From Rickettsiales bacterium (GTDB taxonomy: Bacteria; Pseudomonadota; Alphaproteobacteria; TMED109), in assembly GCA_002689905.1 (NCBI GenBank), contig NZIN01000022.1:1-7731 (forward strand): a stretch of 7,731 bases of DNA, in the 5' to 3' direction. The notes beneath the pieces were generated by a model. The model ran no database searches. It was given only the letters and a program-made list of their open reading frames with translations, and was not told the DNA's origin. The position numbers and the translations under genes are program-made. This document shows, in pieces, positions 1 to 6,764 of this stretch; within the stretch, counting starts at the first letter, position 1, and each line of letters opens with the position of its first letter.

Positions 1-96
1 ACCAAAAGAAAAAATAGAAACTCAGGTGGAAGAGCAAGTAGAAGCTAAACCAAAAGAAAAAATAGAAACTCAGGTGGAAGAGCAAGTAGAAAATAA
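1..96 (+). repeat. Tandem direct repeat, 48-bp unit, two copies visible, in frame
   Basis: Bases 1-48 and 49-96 are two adjacent copies of a 48-base unit. The first 43 bases of each copy are identical, and the only differences are at the 44th and 45th positions (gc in copy one, aa in copy two). The unit is exactly 16 codons long, so changes in copy number keep the frame. The array starts at the window edge and may continue to the left. The match ends at about base 97, where the coding sequence becomes unique. Confidence 0.93.
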
Positions 97-349
97 AGAG
101 TTAAAAAACGACCCTGTTTCTGCAACAAAAATATCTGATATAGAAGAAATAGATGCTAGCATTCAGTCTGATAAAAAAATTCTTAAAACTAAATCCACTA
201 AAATTACTGAAGAAACAATTGAGTTAACAGACCCTAAAGCAGTTGCTGAAGCCTTAGGGCTTAATAAAAAAAAGGAAAAAGAAAATGAGCCAAAAGAAAT
301 TGAAGAAGAAATCGATATAGAGGCTCTAGAAACTGGTAAAAAGAAATGA
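1..349 (+). CDS. 3' end of a charged, repeat-containing protein of unknown function (5' truncated by window edge)
   Basis: The reading frame is open from base 2 to a TGA at 347-349, so 115 residues of the C-terminus are visible and the true start lies outside the window. A GTG at base 26 would give a 107-residue ORF, but it sits inside a repeat that is coding on both sides, so it is an artefactual start. The visible part opens with two copies of a 16-residue unit (PKEKIETQVEEQVEAK, then the same with NK at the end). It continues as a Lys/Glu-rich, low-complexity chain with one more ordered-looking stretch (TIELTDPKAVAEALGLN) and a basic GKKK end. There is no membrane segment and no cysteine. 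The composition suggests a disordered or coiled-coil tail, possibly of a larger protein whose folded part is upstream. I do not recognise the family. Its stop overlaps the next start (ATGA), implying co-transcription with the small protein and tyrS. Confidence 0.75.
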   Translation, partial: PKEKIETQVEEQVEAKPKEKIETQVEEQVENKELKNDPVSATKISDIEEIDASIQSDKKILKTKSTKITEETIELTDPKAVAEALGLNKKKEKENEPKEIEEEIDIEALETGKKK

Positions 350-684
350 TAAAGTTATCTAATATAATTTTAATATTGTTTTTTGTAGTATTTGTTAGTA
401 ATTGTAATTTTACAAGATTTGAACAAAAAAAATTCTTTTGTAAGTCAAATAAATTAGATATTGAATTGATTGATATTTTGGAAACAAGGTCTATTAAAAA
501 AAGCTATTTAACTATTAAAGGAAAAGAATATTTAGCTACAATTAATAATATTAATAATAATGAAATACTCTTAGTGTTTAATGATATTGATATTAAAATA
601 AATTTAAAAAATAATGAAATTTCTGCTACTAATAATGAAAATATATTTTTTCTACAATGTGAAGAAAGTAATTTTAATATATAA
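346..684 (+). CDS. Small exported protein of unknown function, possible lipoprotein
   Basis: This encodes 112 residues. The start ATG at 346 overlaps the upstream stop as ATGA, and the TAA at 682-684 lies two bases before tyrS, so it sits inside a compact operon and is probably translationally coupled. Residues 1-19 form a typical export signal: a short basic start (MIK) and a hydrophobic core at about 7-17. They end at C20 in the context V-S-N-C. The Asn before the cysteine is unusual for a lipobox, so lipidation is possible but not certain; the alternative is a cleaved or uncleaved N-terminal segment. The remainder is rich in Asn, Ile and Lys, looks beta-strand-rich, and has two further cysteines, C32 and C105, framing the domain; these could form a disulphide in the periplasm. 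Small disulphide-framed beta-barrel lipoproteins such as MliC-type lysozyme inhibitors share that layout, but I see no diagnostic motif, so no function is assigned. Confidence 0.7.
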   Translation: MIKLSNIILILFFVVFVSNCNFTRFEQKKFFCKSNKLDIELIDILETRSIKKSYLTIKGKEYLATINNINNNEILLVFNDIDIKINLKNNEISATNNENIFFLQCEESNFNI

Positions 685-686
685 CT

Positions 687-1949
687 ATGAAAAATAGTAT
701 AAAAGATTTTATAAATATTCTTAAATCCAGGAATTTTATACATCAAACTACTGACATAAATCTTCTATGTAATGACTATAAAAAAATAATTGGCTATACT
801 GGATTTGACTGCACTTCAAACACACTCCATGTAGGAAGTTTGCTACAATTAATGCTTTTAAGATGGTTGCAAAAGACAAATAATAAACCTATTATTCTTC
901 TAGGAGGTGGTACTACTAAAATTGGAGATCCTTCAGGCAAAGATTCTACTAGAAAAATTTTATCTGATGATATAATCAAAATAAATAGTTCAGGAATTAA
1001 GAGTGTTATAGAAAAATATATTACATTTAGTGATACTGAAAACGGAGCTTTAATTGTAAATAATGCTGAATGGTTAGACTCTCTTAATTACATTGATTTT
1101 TTAAGAGATTTTGGAAAGCATTTTTCTGTAAATAGAATGCTAACATTTGATTCCGTTAAAACTAGATTGGATAGAGAACAGAATCTTAGTTTTTTAGAAT
1201 TTAATTATATGGTAACTCAGGCTTATGATTATTATTATTTATTTAAAAACTTTAATTGTAATGTTCAATTCGGTGGTTCAGACCAGTGGGGAAATATTAT
1301 TAATGGTATAGATCTAATTAAAAAAGTAGAAATAAACAAGAAGAATAGTGTACATGCTATAACTTCACCTCTTATAACAACTTCTAACGGTAATAAGATG
1401 GGTAAAACAGAAAATGGTGCCGTTTGGTTATCGGAAGAGCATTTATCAGTTTTTGAATTTTGGCAATTTTGGAGAAATACTACAGATCAAGATGTTATTA
1501 AATTTTTAAAACTATTCACAGAAATTGAACTGTCAGAGATCAATAGGTTAGCAACACTTGAGGGTCAAGAATTAAATCACGCCAAAATACTTTTGGCTAA
1601 TAGTATTACTGAATTAACCCACGGCAAAGAAAAGTGTGATAATGTTTATAAAACAGCAACTGAAGTTATGAATAATAATGTTATTAATAGTAGCCTTCCA
1701 AGTGCTAAATTAAGTATTAAAGATATGAACAGTGGAATAGCGATTTATAAACTATTCTGTATAGACAATATACTTTGTAAATCTAATAGTGATGCAAGAA
1801 GATTAATTGAACAAGGCGCTGCAAGAATTAATGGCAATAAAGTAGTTGATTATAATTATTTAGTTTCCAAAAAAGATATACAAAGTGAAAAAGGTATTCA
1901 TATCTCGATAGGAAAGAAAAAACACGCTCTAATAAAAATTATTACTTAG
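687..1949 (+). CDS. tyrS: Tyrosyl-tRNA synthetase (class I, bacterial TyrS type)
   Basis: The enzyme activates tyrosine with ATP and charges tRNA-Tyr in the cytoplasm. The 420-residue product has the normal length and domain order. The HIGH-type signature is LHVG at 47-50, within GYTGFDCTSNTLHVG. The GDPSGK loop is at 80-85, with D81 matching the tyrosine-binding D78 of the Bacillus stearothermophilus enzyme. Y37, Y174, Q178 and D181 match Y34, Y169, Q173 and D176 of that enzyme. QFGGSDQWGN is at 194-203, and the KMSKS-type loop is KMGKT at 237-241, the form normal for TyrS. From about 360 to the end there is an S4-type RNA-binding domain (SDARRLIEQGAARING). The ATG at 687 is favoured because it gives the standard N-terminus and follows the previous stop by two bases; no strong Shine-Dalgarno is visible, consistent with coupling. 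I see no T-box or other leader. The stop is TAG, and the last 8 bases overlap the end of the opposing gene. Confidence 0.98.
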   Translation: MKNSIKDFINILKSRNFIHQTTDINLLCNDYKKIIGYTGFDCTSNTLHVGSLLQLMLLRWLQKTNNKPIILLGGGTTKIGDPSGKDSTRKILSDDIIKINSSGIKSVIEKYITFSDTENGALIVNNAEWLDSLNYIDFLRDFGKHFSVNRMLTFDSVKTRLDREQNLSFLEFNYMVTQAYDYYYLFKNFNCNVQFGGSDQWGNIINGIDLIKKVEINKKNSVHAITSPLITTSNGNKMGKTENGAVWLSEEHLSVFEFWQFWRNTTDQDVIKFLKLFTEIELSEINRLATLEGQELNHAKILLANSITELTHGKEKCDNVYKTATEVMNNNVINSSLPSAKLSIKDMNSGIAIYKLFCIDNILCKSNSDARRLIEQGAARINGNKVVDYNYLVSKKDIQSEKGIHISIGKKKHALIKIIT

Positions 1950-4900
1950 ACCTATTTTCATTATTTTCTTCAAATAAGCTATCAAATATGCTGCGAATTA
2001 TGCCAGGGGTTAAAATAGATAATGGATTTATTGTATAATTGGGATCTTCTATAGTACCCTTTGCCTTAAAATTAACACCTATTAACCCCTCACCTTCAAC
2101 ACCTGTAATTACTTGCCCAATTAATGGTATTTTATTTATTAAGTAATTAATTGCATAAGCTGGAACAATAACTCCCTCTAAATTAATTTTTTTTGTATTT
2201 ATATCAGTACTACCATTTAGCTTGCCACCTAGTGAAAATCCTTGAAATTTTGCTTCTTGAACTATTATTTTAGATTCTTCTTTAGTGAAATTAATATTAA
2301 TGTTATCAAAGGGAATACCTTCATTTGTGAGTATTTCTAGTAGCCCTGTAAATGAAGCCAATTGAAGTAATCTAGCAAGAAAAGAAGAGTTTTTTATACT
2401 ACTTTTTTCAATACTTACCTTCCCACTAATAAGACTATAGTTTTTTATATTTAATTCTATTTTAGAGTTTCCTCCTATAAAAGAATTGGAAATATTTGAA
2501 TTATTTAAGAAAGCGCCAAAATCGTCAAAATGAATATTTATAGTCTTAAAATATTTTTGTTGATTATTACTTTTGTTAAAGTTTACATATTTTATATTAT
2601 CATAAGAAATATGTCCTTCGAGTTCTTCCAAATTAGTATCTTTAAAGACACCTTTTATATTAGTCTTACCTAAATTAATTTTATTGTAATGGAGATTATC
2701 AATATTTAACTTTATATCTATATTTTTAAATTTATCAGAGCTTGTTTCAAAAAAATGCTTCAAATCTATTCTCTTGCCATCTATAGAAATAAAACAACTA
2801 TCCTGGCCAATAAATGATATTTGCGCTCTAAAGTCATTTCTATCTTTTATAAATCTATTAATATTTACATTTTTTAGCCTAAGGTTTTTCGTGAAAAATA
2901 AATCACTATTGATTAATATATCTTCTGTAAAAAAGTTAAGTTTTTTAACGGAAATTAATTCATTATTTCTAAAATAAAATATCCCAGATGCTTCTCCCCT
3001 TTTATTTTGTAATTTTTTATAAATTATATTTTTTAAGTTTACCTCACTAGAAAATAAGTTTGCATTGAAGGCCACTGTAAAAAGTTCATTGTTTAAATCT
3101 TTTGTAATATCAAGTTTTAGTTTAGTATTGCCTTTAGTAATGAAATTATATTCACCAAAAATATCAAATGATTCAGGTTTAGCTTCTGCTTGTATTTTAA
3201 TCTTTAGTAAGCTATTTTCATCAATAGAGACTCTTATTATAGAATTTGATTTATTAATTTTTCCTGAGCCTTTGATATCAAGCTCACTATCAGAAAATAC
3301 TATGTTACCAAAAAAGTTTTCAAGTTGCAGTGGAAAATTATTTTTACCTGAAGGTTTGTAATTAAAACTCATTAATTGCCCTTCAAATAAGTAGCTAAAA
3401 TTAATATCTTGAATGTTTTTATTTACAAACAGTTTACCTGCAATATTTCCTTCCATGTCATCTATAAGCTCTCTATTGTAATTTAGAGAAGACAATGTGT
3501 TTTTAAAAAACCTATAATCAGTTTTTAAATAAGTATTCATTTGAAAATCGCTTTTAAAGTTTTTCAAATTTCTAATTACAATGTTAGTATTTGATAATAA
3601 GGCTTCCCCAAATTCATTTATAGTCTCTAACTCTTTACTAAATAACTCTATATTTTCATTATTTTTTAATACCTTTAAAGAAGCAGTTTTTAAAGTTAGA
3701 TTTTTATTAGTTGTTATATTGATATCATTTATCTCACAATGAAATGATTTGACTAATATATTACCATCATTTTTCTCTAAATTAAGTTCTAGATTTTCAA
3801 TATTATTTGCTTTGTACTTAGTAATAAAGTTCAACTTATCATTACCTTTAATAAAGATACTTTTAACTAGATTATATGCTTTATCATAATCAAAGCTTTT
3901 AAATTTAAAGGTTGTATCAAATTTATTATGTTTAATATAAAAATGTCCATACATGTTTATCTTTTGAGTTCCTTCGTTTATCTCTAAATTTTTTAGTTTT
4001 ACTTGATCTTCATAATATTCTAAGTTTATGTATATATCTTCTATACTTAACTTTGAATTATTTCTTAAATTTACTAAAGTCGCCTTATTTTTTTCTCTCA
4101 AAGAGCTAGCGTTAACTATAATTTTATCAACTAAATTATTTTTTATATTAAGGTTAATTTTTCCATCAAAAAGCATACTAGAACTATTTTCTAGATTATA
4201 ATTATATTGTTTTAGGTAATCTAAATTTAGCTTAGCTAATATAGGGTTCTTTTCTACACTTACATTAATTACACCATTAAATTTTGTATAATTTAATAAA
4301 CTTCCATTAATATCAAAAAGACTTTTTTTATTATTATGAATTACACTTCCTTCAGCAGTAATAACCTCTTCATTTTGATTAAATTTAAACTTTATATTTT
4401 CAACTTTGAAGTTTTTAATTTGCTTAAAATACTTACTTTTAAAAACACTATTTTTATCTTTAAACATTATACTTTCAATGCTCATAGTAAAATCTTTTTT
4501 AAATTCTTCTTTTAATTTAATATTATTAAATGTTAAGTTAATGTTTTTTTTGTCATTTACGTAGATTATTTGATCAGCATTTAGTCTACCAAAATTAATA
4601 CCTTGCTCAGTATTTTTTAAAACTCCATCAAAATTTGAAATTACTGCTATTTTATTATTCTCTTTATAAAAGTTTATATTTATTTCTTCAAGCTGAATGT
4701 CTGCTCCCAAAAGCTTATTAAAAATATCATTTCTTTTATTTACATTGTAACTATCAGATAATTCAAAGTTATGAATATCAATACCACCTTTATTAATATA
4801 TATTTTTTTAATAGTAGTTTTATTTTTAATTAAATCAGAGGCTTTAAAGCTTAAATTTATACGCATTGCTTTTAAATTAGAAATATTAAGTAAATTTTTT

Positions 4901-5142
4901 TTAAAATAAACTTTATTTAACTCTAAATTAATTTCGTTTTTCATTAAATCAAGGTTAAGTAAAACCTCTTCAAATTTAACACCTTCTAACTGTGTAATAT
5001 ACTTATCTATTTTTGGTAAAATATTGTTGACATAACTTATGTCTAATGGTTTAAAAGCTAATCTTAGCAATAAAAAGCCTAAGGCAAAAAATATTGCAAT
5101 AATAGAAATAGATAAATATTTAATTATTTTATGTTTAAACAA
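1942..5142 (-). CDS. AsmA/YhdP-like (DUF3971-type) envelope protein, inner-membrane anchored
   Basis: The 1066-residue product has one N-terminal membrane segment (about 10-30, rich in Ile, Leu and Phe) after a short basic start. A very long periplasmic region of repeated amphipathic beta strands rich in Asn, Lys and Ile follows. The last ~140 residues carry the features I associate with AsmA-like C-terminal domains: FLARLLQLASFTGLLEIL at 921-938, then GIPFDNININF, then VPAYAINYLINKIPLIGQV (993-1011), then GEGLIGVNFKAKGTIEDP (1017-1034), then NPLSILTPGIIRSIFDSL. In E. coli, YhdP, TamB and YdbH are thought to form bridges carrying phospholipid to the outer membrane; a similar role here is inferred from family resemblance. 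The length is somewhat below that of E. coli YhdP, about 1270 residues. The start is TTG at 5140-5142: an in-frame stop lies at 5152-5154, no ATG precedes the membrane segment, and no clear Shine-Dalgarno is seen. It is divergent from bcp and convergent with tyrS. Confidence 0.87.
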   Translation of the reverse strand: MFKHKIIKYLSISIIAIFFALGFLLLRLAFKPLDISYVNNILPKIDKYITQLEGVKFEEVLLNLDLMKNEINLELNKVYFKKNLLNISNLKAMRINLSFKASDLIKNKTTIKKIYINKGGIDIHNFELSDSYNVNKRNDIFNKLLGADIQLEEININFYKENNKIAVISNFDGVLKNTEQGINFGRLNADQIIYVNDKKNINLTFNNIKLKEEFKKDFTMSIESIMFKDKNSVFKSKYFKQIKNFKVENIKFKFNQNEEVITAEGSVIHNNKKSLFDINGSLLNYTKFNGVINVSVEKNPILAKLNLDYLKQYNYNLENSSSMLFDGKINLNIKNNLVDKIIVNASSLREKNKATLVNLRNNSKLSIEDIYINLEYYEDQVKLKNLEINEGTQKINMYGHFYIKHNKFDTTFKFKSFDYDKAYNLVKSIFIKGNDKLNFITKYKANNIENLELNLEKNDGNILVKSFHCEINDINITTNKNLTLKTASLKVLKNNENIELFSKELETINEFGEALLSNTNIVIRNLKNFKSDFQMNTYLKTDYRFFKNTLSSLNYNRELIDDMEGNIAGKLFVNKNIQDINFSYLFEGQLMSFNYKPSGKNNFPLQLENFFGNIVFSDSELDIKGSGKINKSNSIIRVSIDENSLLKIKIQAEAKPESFDIFGEYNFITKGNTKLKLDITKDLNNELFTVAFNANLFSSEVNLKNIIYKKLQNKRGEASGIFYFRNNELISVKKLNFFTEDILINSDLFFTKNLRLKNVNINRFIKDRNDFRAQISFIGQDSCFISIDGKRIDLKHFFETSSDKFKNIDIKLNIDNLHYNKINLGKTNIKGVFKDTNLEELEGHISYDNIKYVNFNKSNNQQKYFKTINIHFDDFGAFLNNSNISNSFIGGNSKIELNIKNYSLISGKVSIEKSSIKNSSFLARLLQLASFTGLLEILTNEGIPFDNININFTKEESKIIVQEAKFQGFSLGGKLNGSTDINTKKINLEGVIVPAYAINYLINKIPLIGQVITGVEGEGLIGVNFKAKGTIEDPNYTINPLSILTPGIIRSIFDSLFEENNENRSK
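5027..5055 (+). promoter_or_regulatory. Candidate sigma70-type promoter for bcp inside the 5' end of the YhdP-like gene
   Basis: A perfect TTGACA at 5027-5032 is followed, after a 17-base spacer, by TTTAAA at 5050-5055, which matches the -10 consensus at four of six positions. It points towards bcp and would give a 5' leader of roughly 120 bases, antisense to the start of the opposing gene. The -35 half overlaps a 15-base palindrome at 5029-5043. In DNA this AT-rich such matches arise by chance, so this is only a candidate. Confidence 0.2.
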
Positions 5143-5185
5143 TGGTAAGCTTTAATTTAATTAATTATGAGGTAATATATTACAA
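5143..5185. promoter_or_regulatory. Short divergent intergenic region between the YhdP-like gene and bcp
   Basis: Only 43 bases separate the TTG start of the minus-strand gene from the bcp ATG, so promoters for two divergent genes must lie here or inside the 5' ends of the genes. A GAGG at 5169-5172 is a plausible bcp Shine-Dalgarno, although its 13-base distance to the ATG is long. The region is almost pure A/T, with several TATAAT-like hexamers (for example TAATAT at 5173-5178), so individual -10 calls are not reliable. No operator or terminator is clear. Confidence 0.4.
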
Positions 5186-5647
5186 ATGTCTATTAATGTT
5201 AATAAAAAAGCACCTAATTTTATATTAAGTAATCAAAATAGTGAAACAGTAGAATTAAAAAATCTAAAAACTAATTTAATATTATTTTTTTATCCAAAAG
5301 ATAACACTCCTGGATGCACTAAAGAAGCCATAGGCTTTTCTGAGTATAAAAATAAATTTAATGCTTTAAATTATCATATATATGGTATTTCTAAAGACTC
5401 AGTAAAAAAGCATCAGGGTTTTATTAGTAAACAAAACCTAAGTGTAGATTTACTTTCAGATGAAAGTAAAAATACCTGTGAAGAATATGGAGTATGGGTA
5501 GAAAAAAGTATGTATGGTAGGAAATATTTTGGAATAGAAAGAACCACATTTTTAATAAATAAAAAACAAATTATAACCAAGGTATGGAATAAAGTAAAAG
5601 TTGCAGGGCATGTTGAAGAAGTCTTAGCTTATATTGAAAATTCGTAA
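5186..5647 (+). CDS. bcp: Peroxiredoxin of the Bcp/PrxQ family (thioredoxin-dependent thiol peroxidase)
   Basis: The product reduces H2O2 and organic hydroperoxides using a reactive cysteine recycled by thioredoxin, in the cytoplasm. Its 153 residues match the family length (about 155). The active-site loop FFYPKDNTPGCT (34-45) holds the peroxidatic C44, preceded by the usual T41-P42. R119 in GIERTTF matches the conserved active-site Arg. The motif YGVWVEKSMYGRKYFGI (101-117) is typical of Bcp. The resolving cysteine that E. coli Bcp has five residues after the peroxidatic one (C50) is Ile49 here. A second cysteine, C98, remains in SDESKNTCEEYGVW, aligning with E. coli C99. The protein is therefore either a 1-Cys enzyme or uses C98 as an alternative resolving residue. 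The ATG at 5186 gives the full-length fold. Its end faces that of prfB across 8 bases. Confidence 0.96.
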   Translation: MSINVNKKAPNFILSNQNSETVELKNLKTNLILFFYPKDNTPGCTKEAIGFSEYKNKFNALNYHIYGISKDSVKKHQGFISKQNLSVDLLSDESKNTCEEYGVWVEKSMYGRKYFGIERTTFLINKKQIITKVWNKVKVAGHVEEVLAYIENS

Positions 5648-5655
5648 AAAAAATT

Positions 5656-6754
5656 CTAATTGCTTTTAGTAGATAAATAAGAGAATATAAATTCATCTAA
5701 ACTACCATCTAATACCCTATCTATATCTGAGTTTTCTGCTCCAGTCCTTAAATCTTTAACTAATCTATAGGGTTGCATAACATAAGATCTTATTTGATTA
5801 CCCCATCCTATGACTTTTTTTGATGTAGTAGTCTTATTTTTTTTATCCTCTATTTTTCTTAATTCCAATTCATACAATCTAGACTCTAGCATTTTAAAAG
5901 CTGAAGCCCTATTCTGATGCTGAGATCTTTGATTCTGACACTGCACAACTATACCAGTAGGTATATGAGATATTCTAATAGCACTATCTGTTTTATTGAC
6001 ATGCTGACCACCAGCTCCTGAGGCCCGATAAGTATCAATTCTTAAATCTTTATTGTCAATTTCAACCTTTATATCATTACTTACAATTGGATAAACCCAA
6101 ACGCTACTAAAACTAGTATGCCTTCTTTTTTGAGAATCGAATGGAGAAATCCTTACTAATCTATGAACGCCGCTTTCAGATTTTAATAGACCAAAAGCGT
6201 TTTCTCCTTCTACTTTAATAGTAATAGATTTTATTCCAGCTTCTTCACCATTATTCATATCCATAATACTTTTTTTAAAACTTTTATTATCTATCCATCT
6301 AATATACATTCTAGACAACATTTGAGCCCAGTCTTGACTTTCAGTTCCTCCTGCCCCTGCATTAATTTCAATATAACAATCATTACTATCTGCTTCTTCA
6401 GAGAGCAATGTCTTGATTTTAAGCTCATTTGACAAATAAATTGTATTTTTAAGTATTGAAGTTAACTCTTGCTCTAATTGGTCATCACTTTCTGTTTTAA
6501 ATAATTGATATAAATCCACTAAATCTTTGAATTCAGACTTTAATACGTTATACTCTCTAAGTATGTTTTCTAACTTCCTTTTCTTTTTAAAAATTTCTTG
6601 AGCCTTATTTTTATCCTTCCATAAATCATCTCTTTCAGAAGTTACTTGCAATTCTTTTATTTCTTTTACTAATGAGTCTATGTCAAAGAAACCTCCTTAT
6701 TGATTCAATATTATTTTTTATACTTTTAATTTCTACATCTATTTCTATTTTCAT
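5656..6754 (-). CDS. prfB: Peptide chain release factor 2, expressed through a programmed +1 frameshift
   Basis: RF2 reads UAA and UGA stop codons on the ribosome and triggers release of the finished protein. The gene is in two frames: 6754-6686 (23 codons, MKIEIDVEIK to RRFL), then base 6685 is skipped, and 6684 to the TAG at 5656-5658 supplies 342 more residues, for 365 in total, equal to E. coli RF2. The recognition tripeptide SPF is at 203-205 and the catalytic GGQ at 248-250 in YRASGAGGQHVNKTDSA; E. coli has these at 205-207 and 250-252. The GGTESQDW region lies in domain 2. The residue equivalent to E. coli K-12 Thr246 is Ala here, the form associated with higher activity. The ATG at 6754 is chosen because AGGAG lies five bases upstream and the frame leads exactly to the shift site; a start at TTG 6651 would lose the first 34 residues. 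It follows mrcA by 8 bases and is probably co-transcribed with it. Termination at UAG depends on RF1. Confidence 0.98.
6682..6697 (-). promoter_or_regulatory. RF2 autoregulatory +1 frameshift site
   Basis: Read on the minus strand, AGGAGG (6697-6692), TTT, CTT (6688-6686), TGA (6685-6683) and C (6682) follow one another. This matches the known prfB element: an internal Shine-Dalgarno three bases before CTT, a UGA at codon 24 followed by C (a weak termination context), and a shift of the CUU-decoding tRNA onto UUU. When RF2 is scarce the ribosome slips +1 and completes the protein; when RF2 is plentiful it terminates. The upstream frame (from 6754) and downstream frame (to 5656) join without any other disruption, which argues against a sequencing error. 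Confidence 0.97.
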
Positions 6755-6759
6755 AAGTA

Positions 6760-6764
6760 CTCCT
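6760..6764 (-). promoter_or_regulatory. Shine-Dalgarno of prfB, overlapping the mrcA stop codon
   Basis: AGGAG at 6764-6760 lies five bases before the prfB ATG at 6754-6752. Its first bases share the TAG stop of mrcA (6765-6763), so ribosomes finishing mrcA end directly on the prfB initiation site. It fixes the start of prfB at 6754. Confidence 0.9.

Noticed and set aside
1..96. CRISPR-like array
   Set aside because: The copies abut with no spacers, the unit is an exact multiple of three, and it is coding; it is a protein tandem repeat.
26..349. Complete 107-residue gene starting at GTG 26
   Set aside because: The frame is open to the window edge and the GTG is a Val codon inside the tandem repeat; the same codon recurs in the next copy. 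The gene is a 5'-truncated fragment.
504..746. Minus-strand 80-residue hydrophobic ORF
   Set aside because: It is antisense to the small exported protein and the tyrS start. Its Leu/Ile/Ser-rich composition is what the reverse of Asn/Lys/Ile-rich coding sequence gives.
794..979. Minus-strand 61-residue ORF
   Set aside because: It lies wholly within the conserved HIGH/GDPSGK region of tyrS and has no independent support.
2774..3361. Two plus-strand ORFs (67 and 98 residues)
   Set aside because: Both lie antisense inside the long YhdP-like gene, are Ser/Leu/Phe-rich shadows, and have no gene-like context.
5640..5660. A-rich stretch between bcp and prfB as a bidirectional terminator
   Set aside because: There is a run of A residues but no inverted repeat able to form a stem, so an intrinsic terminator cannot be supported.
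6651..6754. prfB as a frameshift pseudogene
   Set aside because: The frame change falls exactly at the canonical CTT TGA C with an upstream AGGAGG and yields a full-length RF2 with intact SPF and GGQ; it is programmed recoding, not decay.
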